From: Geosiphon pyriformis
Lineage: Eukaryota; Glomeromycota; Glomeromycetes; Archaeosporales; Geosiphonaceae
NCBI GenBank assembly: GCA_016748015.1
Contig: JAAOMT010000760.1
Span: 124,001 to 188,000, forward strand
DNA: 64,000 nt
Direction: 5' to 3'
A model generated the notes under the pieces. The model saw only the letters and a list, made by a program, of their open reading frames with translations, was not told the origin of the DNA and ran no database searches. The position numbers and the translations under genes are program-made. This document shows, one piece after another, positions 1 through 13,404 of the stretch (position 1 is its first letter; the number at the start of each line of letters is the position of its first letter).

Positions 1-37
1 ATTAAGCTCGGATGGTATTTAATAAGTATAATAATTA

Positions 38-955
38 CTAAGTTAAAGCTTCCTTTTTAATATATTCCACATCTAGATATGTGACCACAATATTTGTCAA
101 GGTATCCAAGGAACCATCAACCTTTGTGTATTCAGGTTTACTTCTCAATAAGAAATGTGCAAGTCCCCAAGGATGAAATCTACTTTTTCCAAACAGTAAA
201 AAGTATATAGTTAACAGAACACTAGTTGCGAAAGTGAGTGCCTCAGTAATTATTGAGAATGTTGTAAAAGCTTGGAATTCTTTCGTTCGTTCGATGAGGA
301 ATTGGTTTGGTCGAACTTCAATAGTGCTGGTTCCGTTTTGTGGGTTTGGATCATAGGCTTGTTCAATGAGCTGGTCTTTGAAAAAAGTCTGACTTTTGCC
401 GTTGAGATAGGTTCGTCTCTCAACTAAATAGGAAATGTGAATTTTGTTCCCAGATCCGGTGTAAATCCACGGCAAGTCCTGCATGTCTGGATTATCAAGT
501 GGTTCGAACAAGACGATGGCAAATGAAGCTTTGGGAAATATTGTCTGGTATTTTTTGTCGATAAAATAGCTGATCACAATTTCTAAGTTCCCCCACTGGG
601 GGAGATGGCCATTTTCCATGGGTTGATGTGGGTACACTATTGGATCAGTGGTATTGATGGTCCAGCAATTGTTCAAAGCCCCTGCAACTCCCAATTTGCT
701 CTCAGGCATGGAAAAGTTTGTATTGCTCTGTGGCCACATTGGGCCCGAGGTAATTTGGGCTTTGACATACGCACCGTCCAAGCATATTAGGAGTCCGGGC
801 ATTGAAAGTTTCGGTGAGTTTTCAGGTTTTAAATATTGTATAAGGGTCGGCTGGTTTTTAAACCTATCATATTTGTAGAGGATGTATTCAACTAGCACAA
901 AGGCAAGTACTCCTATGGTAATAAACTGGGCAAAAATAATTCGATTAAAGAGCAT
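38..955 (-). CDS. Two-pass membrane protein of unknown function
   Basis: A single uninterrupted frame of 305 codons, ATG at 955-953 and TAG at 40-38. I do not recognise a catalytic domain. The N terminus has a hydrophobic segment at about residues 6-25, followed by a polar domain of about 200 residues. A second hydrophobic segment (about 232-257) contains ITEALTFATSVLLTIYFLLF, and a short tail follows. The central domain holds several Trp, Pro and Cys residues and an N-glycosylation-type NTT, which suggests a loop outside the cytosol between two membrane anchors; that topology is inference. No intron is needed. The neighbouring 2.6 kb upstream is AT-rich and gene-free. Similar short membrane proteins of unknown function are common in Rhizophagus-type genomes, but I cannot name a family. 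The gene looks intact. Confidence 0.75.
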   Translation of the reverse strand: MLFNRIIFAQFITIGVLAFVLVEYILYKYDRFKNQPTLIQYLKPENSPKLSMPGLLICLDGAYVKAQITSGPMWPQSNTNFSMPESKLGVAGALNNCWTINTTDPIVYPHQPMENGHLPQWGNLEIVISYFIDKKYQTIFPKASFAIVLFEPLDNPDMQDLPWIYTGSGNKIHISYLVERRTYLNGKSQTFFKDQLIEQAYDPNPQNGTSTIEVRPNQFLIERTKEFQAFTTFSIITEALTFATSVLLTIYFLLFGKSRFHPWGLAHFLLRSKPEYTKVDGSLDTLTNIVVTYLDVEYIKKEALT

Positions 956-3849
956 CTTTTACTTTTTTTCGTTTGGGTATGATATCTTTTATACAAAATC
1001 AAAAGAATATCATGCTAATGCACCTCATAATGGTTGATCCTGTCTTAAATTTGGTAATCTTTGGCAAATAAAAGACGAAAAAGGAAATGGCTTACTAAGT
1101 ATGGCATCAAGAGGTAACGGATGCAGAAAAGCGGCCGTGAAATTGTTTTTGTTTTAGAAAATTTATCATACTAGTAATTTGCTGGTTAATAAAATTTTCT
1201 AACTTTTAAATTACCAATTTCATAATTTATTATATCTTTGTGTCGTTAAATTCAAACATTTAATTTTAAGAAATTTTAATGGTCATTATTAAAAATTTAA
1301 ATTAAATTAATTAATTCAAATATAAAAGAATCCAATTTAGGTAGGGATTATACAATTTTGTTCTGCGTTATGTAAAAACAATTATTAGAAAACTAAAGAA
1401 CAATACAAATACCTTATTTAGTCTAAAAAAGAATCTATATTTAAATTTGAATCTTAAAATATGGAAAAACATTTGATTTTAAAAGATATTAATTATATAT
1501 GTAGTTTCGTTTTCTTAATACTCTTTAATGATAGCTTGGAACATAATTCTCACTTTATTCTGGTTTTATAACCTCTTTTAAAAAATTTGGATAATAAAAA
1601 ATAATATGCAAGAAATCTTTATAAAAATAGAGTTACAAAATATAATTCCTTGGCATAAACTTTAAAAGATAGACAATGTCAATATTTTTGTATTATTTTT
1701 CCAAGAGTTAATATTCATCTTATAAAAAATTATAAGAATCTAGTGCAAGAATTCACATTTTCTTATCGGATTAATTTTTTAAATTTTTAAATTTTAATCG
1801 TTTAAGAATACATCTACTTTGTAATTATTTCACCTTCTAAATATTTGCTTAAAAGCTTAATATGAAAGAGGGGAAATCTTTATTTCGCTTAGGCTATTAA
1901 TTATAACTTATTCAGATTGTTAAAAAAAATATAAAATTGAAAAACAAAAAATCGCCACTTTAATACCTTCTGACATACCAATAACTTATCTCCATCTAAA
2001 ATTCTGGTAAAACATTCATAATTACAGCATGTTTCAGTTATTATTAAGAGAAATTTAAACATGACAAAAATATTATAAAAATAAAAATATTGAGAAACTA
2101 AAAAGAAAATCAATCTCAAATACTTTTCCAAAAAATAAAATTATTTTTTGAAATTTGAGAAAAAACATAATTTTATTATATAATAATATAAATAAGCCTT
2201 GGAGCTATTTTATAAATATAAATCATTTAAACAAAATTGTAGCAACTTTTTAAATTACACTGGTTTTTGTATTTCAATTCACCCCAAAATTAAGAAAATA
2301 AATTTTGGTTGTTATATTTTTTTAAATTAATATGAATACTTTTGTAATTAAAAATAGTTAAGTGTTATTTTTATGCACCCTTTCTTGTTAATTCTTCAGA
2401 CATTTTTACAATGTCTTTATTGCTTGTTTTATTAGAATTCAATAGTTCATAAGCTAAGTTATTCTCTAGCTGACAAAGTTAATTTTGGGGAATCAAAAAT
2501 ATTACCTTAGAATACAAAATTCGATTATTTAATGAGGTCACAGTAATCAAGCAAATTAATGTGTCCTATTTGTGGGGCAACCCCATTCTTGTTAAGAAGC
2601 AGAATAATTCTAGGTTAGATGCTTTTCGAAGCTTAAGAGCTCCGAAGGAGAAAAAATACGGTCAAATGGTGTGCAACTCTTTTTATTATCAAGCCCTTTT
2701 TGTTTCACGAAATCTTGGAATTATAAATTGATCATCTATTTTTTTATTAATAGAAAAATTTGCAACATGCTCCAAGCTAATGCTTTCTTTTATCATTATA
2801 ATATATCGCAATTAAAAGGGATTTTTTATATATCAACTCCATTAGGAATGTGTTGTAGTACCCATATAGAGCTCAAAAGTGTTAATCACAAAGAGAATGG
2901 AAATTACAATGTATACAAATGGATTAATGAGCCAGCATTTGCATGGATTCAGTACTTATTGGATGGTGAAACGTTAAGACATACCTTGTTTATAATCCTT
3001 TATTGGGGTTATCCTTTTTATCTATTTTTAATTGTTAACTTCCAAACAAAGGTTTCTGAGTAGTTTATTTCATTTATAGTAACCATGAGAATGCACATTT
3101 TATTAGTCATTAAATAACAGAAAATAACTCAAACTCCAGTAAATTATCAATTAGCTATTTGTGATCTAAAAATATTGACTTTGGCTAAATTTTTCGCTAA
3201 AGTTTCTTGCGCTCGCTATTGAAATTTCAAAAGTAGCTTGCTTTTGAAAAATAGATCCCTTTCTCTTTAAGTTTGGATATATTTTTAAATCTAAAAACTC
3301 TCCCTGTTTCATAGATTACAATAACCTCATGTCGATAGGTTAAAATATTTTATTATTCTCTTAAAATGAAAATGAAATTCTTATTCTAATAGAAAAAAAC
3401 GACTATTTGATTGGATTTAATTCCCTGCTGTTTTGCTCAATAATCATCTCAAAATTGTAAATAGTTTGTTTGTTTTCAAAAATTCTGAATTAATTCCTCA
3501 TAATAATCTTGTAAAATATATTGCCATGTATTATTTTGTTTTGTGAATGAAACTCTCGGATTTTTAATATAACAAGTTAGGAAGGGGACTATTTCGGTGA
3601 CCCAATTACTTTTCATGGATTTGAGACTATGACAAAATTAGGACAATTTTCCCAAGCCATAAAGAATTTTAAAGATTACAGCAATACTAAAGGCCTTAAA
3701 ATTGTACCCGCGTGGTTACTTTTAACAATAAAAGACATTCGTCTCTGTTTAATTTATTATTTAGTTAAAGAGCGACTTGAAAATTTGAGATGTATACAAA
3801 AATGGATAGTCAAAAAGATCTTACTAAAAATGATTGTAATTTAGTTGTC
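956..3849. other. AT-rich intergenic stretch, no gene seen
   Basis: About 2.9 kb of AT-rich DNA with stop codons in all frames. The longest open frame (2671-3063, plus) has no recognisable domain and an ordinary AT-rich amino-acid composition, so I do not call it. A short plus-strand stretch near 2552-2580 could encode C-P-I-C-G-A, a zinc-ribbon-like fragment, but nothing around it supports a gene. The 3' part merges into the degraded transposase that follows. Confidence 0.5.
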
Positions 3850-4480
3850 GAAAATCGATTATTAAAATGTTCTGAACGTCAAATTCTCAGGGAAATTCAA
3901 AAAGAAAGATGCCAAAACATCTGCTTACTGCCGAAATCACGAATTTCTATCTTCATTAGAATTTAATGAAAACTCTGAAAAAAAACAATGTTAAATCCTA
4001 TGTAATGCGCAATAAACTAATAATTAACGAATTAAACGTTTAAACCTACAAGCATTGGATCAAAGAGGAAAATCTCGCACATAGTGTCGTAAAAGTGAGC
4101 TTCACAGCCCTGATCATACACAAGCAAACGTTAAAAGTGGACGTAAATCGATAATGGTACGGGGATGTATCTCCTCACGTATGACTGGTGAAGCATATGA
4201 TTATGACCGCCAAAGAAGGAAGATAACGTTCCAATTCACAATTACAAGCTTGTGAAAGAACTCAAAGATGATCTTGGAATGGCCTTCACAATCACCCGAT
4301 CTTAGCCCAATAGAAAATATATGGAAGGAACTTAAAAATTATATTCACCAAAACCAAAAATCATGAGCAGAAGAAGACATACTGAATGGAATGCTATTCC
4401 ATTAAAGACAATTCTTTAATTTATTGACTCGATGCTAAAAACGTGTTAAAGAAATTGCAAAAAGAAATGATTATTCAACC
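3850..4480 (+). pseudogene. Degenerate Tc1/mariner-type transposase
   Basis: Only remnants in different frames can be read. At about 4134-4211 the plus strand gives GRKSIMVRGCISSRMTGEAY, matching the block in Tc1 transposases that normally reads V-M-V-W-G-C. At about 4277-4347 it gives [20 protein letters not shown], the classic C-terminal block of the DDE_3 catalytic domain, including the last acidic residue (E of PIENIW). Between them the frame is broken by indels and stops, and the stretch around the second aspartate is collapsed. A stop follows soon after the last block. Upstream (3860-3960) SERQILREIQKE is a plausible helix-turn-helix remnant, weakly supported. No intact left terminus was found. 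This is a dead copy of a cut-and-paste transposon; the family assignment is firm, the boundaries are not. Confidence 0.8.
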
Positions 4481-4574
4481 TATTAGTAGACGTTTGTTTT
4501 CCAATACTCTTTATCAGGTAAAAATAACCGTTATCATTTAGAAAATAGGATTGGGTGAATATTTGGATAAAAAC

Positions 4575-4632
4575 ATATTTTACTGGGGTAAGTTAAAAGT
4601 TACATCATTGGCAGCATTTTTTTTGAATGACA
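4575..4632. repeat. Possible right end of the Tc1/mariner element
   Basis: About 100 bases past the transposase remnant lies a segment starting ACTGGGG and ending GGCAGCATTTTTTTTG. Tc1/mariner ends are often short, with such T-runs. A similar pair of motifs (ACTGGGG, then GCTGCATTTTTTTTG) recurs at 9718-9750. No matching inverted copy was found to the left of the transposase, so the element is either truncated or the assignment is wrong. Bases 4633-4884 hold only AT-rich spacer. Confidence 0.35.
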
Positions 4633-4884
4633 AAATCCTAGATATTTGATGTGAAAATTCTTTCTACAAAGTATTAATATGATTTCATATATAATTTTTT
4701 TTTGAGCTTGGAGTTTAGTCTCAACTTATGATCTTTTATTAATATATTTATACAAGAAATATTACAAATTAAAGCTGTTATTCTCTCACGAACATAATTA
4801 TATTATATATTAATTTTTTACACATGGTCCGCAATCGGCTTTAGTTTCTGAAATTCACACTATTGGAATAAGATTCTGCAAGTG

Positions 4885-7669
4885 CTATGATCCAGGTGTA
4901 CAATGTTCAACATCTTGATTCGAATTTCCCCACCAAATGGGGAAAGATTTCTTCGGGAATCCTGTAACCGTAGCGAAAATAAACATACCACATATTGCCG
5001 TACCAGAATCTAATGCTGCTGCCAGCACATAATTATATTTTCGGAACCAGCTCACTTGATATCTCGCTGCGTAGAATTGTGATAAAGCACTAGCTATTAG
5101 ACCTGAAATTATTACGTTTGTAGGAACTTGTGGGACAATATAAGCACCAGCCGCGATGATCGGAACATTGATTAAATCAAATCCGGCATTTGGAAATTTT
5201 TTGGCCAATAGGTAAAACGGAATTGGAAGGAAGAAACCAATGGCGAATCCAAAGAGACAACTATAATATATAGATCCTGGACCGAAAAATCTAGCAGGAC
5301 CTATTAGTCCCCATACAATCGAAGCAGAATTGAAAACCGCGGGAGCTCGACCAGTCCATTGGCCAGTGGGGTCAAGCTCAGTGCCATCGAGATAGGAACG
5401 TTTGGCGTCAATGACAGCGTTAAGTACGAAATAATTAACAAATGCCCCGATCACAGTTCCATAAATCTGTGTGATGAACATGGCACGTGGTGGTATTTTC
5501 ATGTAGTGTCCAAGTTTTAGGTCTCGAACCATTACCAAACATTGTACTACTGTCATATACCCATAGGTTTTAAATATGACATTAGCGATTGGACGACCAG
5601 GTAAAATATAGCCGCATATCAATTCCGTTAAAACGTTTAATCCTATTTGAGTGTTCGAGATAGCTTGAATGATTCCGATCGGTAATACCATGATACAAGC
5701 AATGAAAATGGCCAGCGGGATACCCCACCAAGGTAAATTTACAGGATAAACCTGGCTAAGGATGATAGCGATAATTGTCATTGATATACCGATAAATCCA
5801 TACCACAAATTTGGTACTTCGGGATAAACCTCCATCAGCTTAGTATGAATATCCGGTTCGTCCTTACGTGAATCTCGAAATCGATCCAAAATCTCTTTCC
5901 CATAATAGAGATAAACGTGTGTGATGAGAGCCGTCAGTGCAGCAAATGAAATTGCATAACAGAAGGCAAAATACGGCGAGATGTACAATCTTCCGTAAGT
6001 TTCATATTTGACCGGGTCGAACTGATTATTTGTGATAATAGCATTTTGATCATACAAGGCTCCGCTTTTTTGATAAATACCGTGTCCTACTGGCGGATAA
6101 TTTTGGGCGTTCCAAAAATTACCATAATAAATAATTGGACCGATGAACCAAGCCATTAGCACTATTCCAAAATACCAATTCGCTGTAGCCCACCATGGTG
6201 AATAGAGAGGTCCAAAGGCACCCATGACGTTCCAGTCAAATGAAATGTTCAAAAATCCAAAGCCACCCCCAAGGGCTGACCCCAAAGTTGTCAAGACCAT
6301 ATTATGATTATCAAATAAGCAAAGAATCGCTAAACTACTTAAGGTAGGAAAGAAAAGTGTTGGGACAAGTTCCCAGAGAAATGTCAAAATGAGAGCTATC
6401 ACGAAAAATTTGGATTTGGAACCGGATGCCAGCCCAGTGTTTTCATGTAATGTATTGAATAGGGCCACTTGTAACAAGTTGATTGGCCAAACCATGGAAG
6501 CTGGATAGACCAAAAATTTTCTCATCGCCCCGGCCAATCCATATCCAAGTAATTGTGTTGAACATAGTAAAAGAAGACTACCGACTACCCCAATACTTTG
6601 ATGATAAAATAAAGTCTGTATTGCTAAAAAATCAGTTGCGTATGCTGAGACACCACCTGCACTTGCTGCCACACTAATGAGCACATGTTCTTTGATATTG
6701 AAGGGACCCGGATTCAGTGTCCATTGCCAACCAAAAATGGTACTTTTGATTTCAATTTCAATTATCATTTTAATTAGCTTGAAGTAAATTCAGAGTGAAA
6801 TTCAACATTATTCATAAAATAAAAACTTACAAATATCGGGTCGGTAAAATAGACGCCATAAAGTTTCCCATTGGATAGGTTGCCAATTGAACAAACGGTA
6901 TAGAAAAACTTAGCGAATTCGATCGAAACCAATAATACTGTGAAATTGCCGCACCTAAAGTAGTAAATAGTGTGCTCAAAATCCAAAATCGAAATGTCAG
7001 GGAAGGTAATGAAGAGTTATCGGTTGATGAAACAATAGCATTCACTATTGCCGTTGATGAATTCTTTCGGTTCCTTTTGTTGCCAATTGCAGATGCTCTG
7101 TCCGATAAATTAGCTGGTAAGCCTTTATCAGAAGTTCCATCATATTCAACTTCCGTGTGATCATCATCGTCGCCGTAAGATGCTGACTCACTTATCTCGT
7201 CAGGGTAAGTTTGTTTTTCTAAGTCTGAACTGCCATCATTTGAATTAAGTTCTAATTCCAATTCTGGTGTTGGTGGATATACTGGTATATCAAAGTAATC
7301 ATTGGAATAAATGTCCGAGTCAGCTGTTTCACTATTCCCTCGCAAGACTGTTTGTGTCAACTGATTTGGATTAGCTCTTGATTCACTACTTCCTTGCGAA
7401 ACCGTTTCAATTGACTTTGAATATGGTCCTCTTTGTCTTGATAATGAAGAGGATTTTATCGATGACGGTGTATCTGAAGCCTTTGAAAATCTTGATTGAT
7501 CTGGGGAAAGTATAACTTCTTCTGAAAATCTCACATGTTGTGAAAATTTTCGCTGCATTTGGGGCAGTTCAGTATTTCCATCGTCTTCAATTTCTCGCGT
7601 TCCCGATGTTGAATTGGTTAAGATTGAAATAGGTCTTGTCTCTTTTTTTCTTTGGAAATATGGGTCCAT
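4885..7669 (-). CDS. OPT family oligopeptide transporter
   Basis: Two exons, 7669-6831 and 6742-4885, are joined across an 88-nt intron (donor GTAAGT at 6830, acceptor AAAAG at 6743). The frame is kept: 839 + 1858 nt gives 898 aa. Splicing restores ILPTRYFTIFGWQW across the junction, as the family requires. Residues 1-210 form an acidic, Ser-rich cytosolic tail. The first membrane spans start near 228 (FRFWILSTLFTTLGAAIS). Family blocks include NPGPFNIKEH (290-299), KLGHYMKIPPR (689-699) and GPARFFGPGSIY (about 761-772). The yeast relatives OPT1 and OPT2 are about 800-880 aa, so the length fits. Members carry tetra- and pentapeptides, glutathione or metal chelates with protons at the plasma membrane or vacuole; the substrate here cannot be told. 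The long N-terminal tail could be a phosphorylation-regulated region (inference). The C terminus is intact. Confidence 0.95.
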
Positions 7670-9714
7670 TATTTTAATGAAATTGTCTTTGTAATGAAGA
7701 TTTTTTCCGAGAACTATATCGTTTCTTCCAAAAATTATGGATCAATAATGATAGAAAGTAGCAATATTTTCTCCTTAGATGTTGGAAATATTGAAAAAGT
7801 GGGAAATATACAGTGTAGTGGTCGATAAAGAACCAAACTCGTTAGTGGCTACAAACAGTTTTTGTTAGACCAAAAAGGACAAGTTAGTTATATGTTTGCT
7901 TTGCCAGACAAGGAGAAAGAAGAGGTAAAAAAAGGGCCGAAACAAAAATGGCCTGAAAAAGAACACGAGAGAAATCAACCAATCTTTTGGTAGTGGGTTT
8001 GAAAAGTCATGTGTTTTATTGAAGCAATTCAAAAATACGTACTTTAAAAAGCGTGCTAACAGTAAATACTTTTTGATTAATCGAGAGAATGAGGCAGAAT
8101 GGAACAACTAAATTCAAAATTAAAATGTAGGAGCTCGGCGTTATAGTGCGGTGTTTTAGTTAGCTGACAGACAAATAACAGTTGCTCTCTGAACCCTAAA
8201 AGTTTTTGTAAAAAATTAAAAAACTAGTTCTAATTTAAAAATTGAGGTGCCCTCTCCTCAGTTAATATATGATTTTGGTTTTGAGGGTAATTTTTAGTGT
8301 AACATTTTCTTTGCTTAAAATATTAAAAGTCAAATGCAATGTACGTAGAACGAAATTTATAAAGCCCGAGCTGAAACGCGATATTTTGACGATCCTATTT
8401 TTACACAATAAATGGCGGGTATTTAAACTGGAATGACTAGCTGCTGATATCCGTTAGTATTTTCGTGATACTCTGTAAGGCACTAAGCTTTTCCCCGGCC
8501 ATTGTTTTAATGAGAACTGCGGATTGACTAATAAAATTACATTTATTGTATTGTTGTTCACATTTAAAAAATGTATTGTTTTATGTACTAGTGCAACTTC
8601 AAAGTTGAAACTTGTGGATCAAAAAGAATGAAAGAAATAACGAACTTTATTATGAGTTTCAAAATATTTCCCCCAAGTTTCAAAATTATTAATATTATAT
8701 ATAATATTTTATTAAATTTAAAGTTAGATCCGGTTCTCAAAGTTTTCCTTCCCAGTGAAAAAAACTTTAAAAGATAGTTGTGTTTTCAAGACTAAGCAGG
8801 TATATTCAAAGTTCTAGAAGTTTTCATAGCAATCAACTGGTTTTAATTTCTGGTTATTCATATTTTGTGAAAGCTTGAAATATAGATTAAAGATTTTTAG
8901 TTTCAAAAAAATGAAAATTGAAAGCCTTCAAATATTTTTCAAAAATCTATAAATTTTCAATATTATCTATAGGAGAAATACGTTTTTCTGGTTTGAATAT
9001 TTTTGAACTTTCGTGCCTTACCATGAAATCAAAAAATTAGTTTCTATTATTTCAATAAATAAATGTTGAAAAAATCTTTTTTCCGATAGTTTAAAATCCC
9101 TGATTCTTAAAACTTTATATAGTGTAATAAGAAAACTCTAGCTTCAAACTTTTATAATTTCTTTGAGTTAAAATTTTGATTGCAGAGAAGGATTTGAAAT
9201 ATTCCAAATATTGGATCATATATTGGATGATGATGAAAAGATTTGCTATTTATTAACATGGATAAAGTCATGTTTTGGTTAAAACTCTAACTTGTTTTTG
9301 GACTAATATAAGTTCTATTTATTTTATAATTTTTAAATTTTTAGCAATATGTTTAAAAGATCAACTTACTTTACAAACACAATAAAAAAGGAAAATTGGT
9401 TTTTTTAATAAGAATAATAAACAAACGGGAAAAGAAGGCTTTCATCCCTACAATGATCTGCATAGACTTTCTAGGGATCTTTGTGCAACCGAATGTTTTT
9501 TTGCTTATAAAACTCTTTTTAGCTAATCTTTATAATTCAAGGCCCAACAAGTCAAACAAAAGACAATAAATTTTTTTAGCTTATTAAGAGAGATTTCCTA
9601 CTGTCACCTTTTAGTATAACAAAGTAAGTGACGTAAACTTCATTTGGGAATATTGTACAAACATCTAAAAAGATAACAATGCATAGCAGATCATATTATA
9701 ATTAATTTAATTAA

Positions 9715-9755
9715 TAAACTGGGGACACCAAATTAGCTGCATTTTTTTTGGCTAA
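9715..9755. repeat. Possible solo Tc1/mariner terminal sequence
   Basis: ACTGGGG followed about 14 bases later by GCTGCATTTTTTTTG repeats the arrangement seen at 4581-4622 next to the transposase remnant. The gap between the two motifs is shorter here and no transposase lies near it. It may be the relic of a short non-autonomous copy, or chance in AT-rich DNA. Confidence 0.25.
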
Positions 9756-10131
9756 TGAGATATAAATAGGGTAAGCCTTTTTAATCGTGCCATTAAAAGA
9801 AATTCTTTAACCAACTGGTGATGTCTAAATTAAATAATTGCATACGCAAAAAATTATTTTGAAAAAAATGGTTTTTTTTTAATATGTAGGCAACCAAAAT
9901 GTTTTTTACTTGCATGTAAAATATGAGTTTTTGAATTAATATTATCCTTCACATTTTTAAGCATTGTGTAAATACAATATTAATATAGGAAAAAAACTCA
10001 AAAATATCAATATTGTGTAAAAAATTCGAGCTCTTCAAAATGAAAGGAGAATTCTGTTCAGATGTCCCATTTTGATAAGAAAAAAAAAGGATCAGGAAAA
10101 AATTTCTTCGTGTGAATTATCTTTAAGTCAT

Positions 10132-10133
10132 AA

Positions 10134-10185
<52 letters not shown>

Positions 10186-10186
10186 A
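10132..10186. repeat. (AAT)n-(ATT)n palindromic microsatellite
   Basis: About nine AAT units run directly into about seven ATT units, so the tract is its own inverted repeat and could form a hairpin of some 20 base pairs. It lies in gene-free DNA. Confidence 0.9.
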
Positions 10187-13135
10187 GCTCTTCTGAACTT
10201 GGATAATCGAATAAAAATTATATTTACATGCAATAGTCTTTTAAATCTTAAGACGTTTAAACCATTGAAACCATGTTTAATTATTCAAGATCTCAAAGAT
10301 GACCCATTACATCATATTTAGAACCTTGAATATTTTATTTATTGATATGGTAATCCTGAATTTGTCCCTCAGATAATAAACTCTCTTAATTATTTCTTGG
10401 GGAATTGGGAAATAACTTTCTGAGGTTTACAATGAAGATGCGTTTTACTTTCAAACGCCCAATATTTTGGGTATTTACCTTTTCAAGTTTCTGGGATGAA
10501 ATAAAATCAAAAAGACATTCAAATCTTTTTATGATACTCGAAATTTTAATATAAAAATACAACAATTTACGTAGAAATGTCGATGAATTTAATAATATAA
10601 ATTTTCCATTTTGCAAATTTATTCCCTCTTACCACCACCATTACCAATATATTTTGGCGGCTGAAATTAGCGTAATTTTAATAATAATTTCAAGCTCTCG
10701 ACATAAATTAAAATTTTAAATTTCACTTATGTTTTGAAATATTAAATGAGAAAATCAAAAACCTTTTTAGCATTTATTTTGGAAAATTGCTCAATAAAAA
10801 GGATTTTTTCGAGATCCTGGGTATGTGACCTCAGAGCTCTAAGTTAATCGAAACCAAATAAGTTAATTTTCTAAACAACTATTGCAACTCAATAAACTTG
10901 ATAAGTCTTTAAGATTCGGGATCAGATTTTGAAGTTGATTCGGGCAAATAAGAGAAATAATTTAAAAAACTTTGTGCATTATTTGAAAAGATTAATTTTG
11001 AATATTTAAAAAAATCCATACTTTGGTAAAGCTCATAAAATAAAATTCTAAGTTCATGTAAGCTGAAGTTGTATGAGCTCAGTGTTCAATCATTTTTAAT
11101 AAAGATAAATTTTTTTGCAAGAATAAAGAAATCTTATTTTCTAAATCTAAAATTTTATTCTCAATTTCAAAATTTGAAAAGTATTTCCAAAGTTTATTTT
11201 CTTTACCTTATTTCCCAATATTTTTTTTATGCATTTAGTTTAAAATAACTAATTTTGAAATTAATTTAATCTTGAATTTTTAATTATTTTTATAAACATT
11301 TATTCAAACATGCTAGTAGAATCAATAAACCTTTTTCCTGAGAAATTTCTGCTAAAAATTATGGCTATAAAAATAGTATTCACTTTGAAAATATTTTACA
11401 TATGCAGACTAATTAAAAATTAATAAAAGAGAGCTCTTAGCTTGTCGTTTGTCAATAAATTTTCACCAGCCTATTATTTTTGATTGCTTTAGTCAACTTA
11501 GAAATGAGGCTCGAAGGCTTTGAAATTACTAGCCAACTGACTGAATATTTTCTTGCTTAAAGAATTTTTATGAGAGTCAATATTTAAAAATGAAATTGAC
11601 TTGAAATCGAAGAGAGGGGAATCATCAAATTCAAATTGGAAAGTGGTTTTCTTGTGTGAAAATTCTTTTTAGTACCTGCAAAGATTACATAAAACTTGCT
11701 GCAAATTCTAGGAGCAAATGGAAAGGAATAAAATTTTTATCTTGATTCTAAAATTTATTTTCAACTTGGCAACTTTTTAATTGAATTAAATATATCATCT
11801 TAAATTATAATCTGGCTCAATTGATGAATATTCAAATCTATTATTTAAAATGCAAGACCTGGAAATTAAGCACAGACCTAAAAAAATTTTGCAATTTTAA
11901 TATAATTTAGTGAGTTCTTTATACACCCAGATTTTGAATCTTGATTATTGATCAAATTTTGTGTCTTGTAGATTCAATAAACATTTTTGTCTCTAAATTC
12001 CATTTCAAATTTTATTGATTAGTGTTCTGGTTACCTTCAAAATGGTCTTGATTACTTTGAAGAGAATCCAGTGGGGTTACCTCTCTGCATTACGGAAGTC
12101 ATTTGACGGGAATAATTTGGATATTGATTTAAAGCCATATTGAAACTAGGTGTTTAAAATTATTTTTCAAAATTGCAATAGTTGAAAATAGTTTTTGTTG
12201 AAATAAAAATTTATTAAATTCATTCTCATCATTATTTGTTTGCGATGGGAAAATTGAAATTTATATAATTTAAATTACACTTTTTTATTTTTCATCAAAG
12301 CTATCTTTTCTTTAAGTAATAAAATTAATATAACCAAGAATTTTACTAAAAGTTTTATATATTCATCTATTTGTTTCTAAGAAATTATGAGGTTTTTTTT
12401 TTAATTAAAAATATTTGTAAATCTTACAATATTTAATTTATCAATTGGATTCTTTATACGATATTTTTTTTGCATTTATTTTATTAATTAGATAAATAAT
12501 AGCAAAAATTCTAGAAAATTTTCAACAAAAATGTTTATTGTACAAACTCGCTTTATGAATAACTTATATTGCATTCCAAATTTTTGTCTCAAGATTTTTA
12601 TTTTTTTAAATAATAATTTGCCATTTTCAATCTTGAACATAATTATTTTAGTCAATTATTTTTTTCAAACTGTATTATGCAAACAAAACTAATTAATCTT
12701 TTGGTTCAAATATTACCAACTTAATGTTAAGTCATATGTCCAACAATTTGCATACATTTTATTAAGCATTTTTTCTGCTTTATACATATTTTACTAATCA
12801 AAATATCTGCGACTAATTTACAAAGTTATGTTACTATTAACACTAAAAATTTTATATCTTAATGACTTACATTCAAATTTAAACAAAAAATGTTAAGAAA
12901 AAAACAGTCCTTTCGAAAATATGAAAAAATCATTGCGATACACATATATATTTTTTTCTTTGGCAAATTTAAAGATATTTGAAAAATTTATTCCTAAGGA
13001 GACAAAATTAACCTCTTTGCCTTTTCAACTTTGTTTTAAAAACAAATTTTCATATCAACTGCAGAAGAATATTATCCTCTCTGCAAGAGAAACAAGGGCA
13101 TATTTTTGATAAGTTTGTTATTGAGTTGCTAATTG

Positions 13136-13270
13136 TTTATCCTACCCAACAGACTGTTTAGGACCCGCCGGAACATAGGAGATATTTTTGTTTATATTGA
13201 TTATAAAGAAGGAGACCAATTTGAATTGTTTTCACCGAGGTATATTGAACGGAAAAAACAACATACTAAC
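13136..13270. repeat. Dispersed repeat, copy 1
   Basis: The stretch from CTACCCAACAGACTGT, through GGAACATAGGA and TTTTTGTTTATATT, to GAATTGTTTTCACC matches, with small indels, a second stretch at 21263-21400. It is an old dispersed repeat of unknown type. It lies about 0.5 kb upstream of the kinase gene. Confidence 0.6.
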
Positions 13271-13404
13271 CTTGTCATAAAAAGGGTACAGAAAAAGGAT
13301 AGGTTGAAATCAAAAAATTTCTCCTGTATCATTTGACTGGCTGCTTTGATTGATTTTTAAAGGGTAAGATTTGTTTATTTAGATTCCATTTCTCTTTGTT
13401 AAAG

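Larger units (their letters stand above)
7670..13135. other. Long AT-rich intergenic stretch
   Basis: About 5.5 kb without a gene I can support. The DNA is AT-rich with A and T runs and stops in every frame. Short less-biased islands (7880-8110, 8400-8520, 9420-9500, 12040-12130) could be decayed genes or transposons, but none gives a recognisable protein. A microsatellite hairpin at 10132-10186 and a possible solo transposon end at 9718-9750 are listed separately. Confidence 0.5.

Noticed and set aside
2671-3063. 130-codon plus-strand open frame
   Set aside because: No domain, no splice partners, and composition of AT-rich random sequence.
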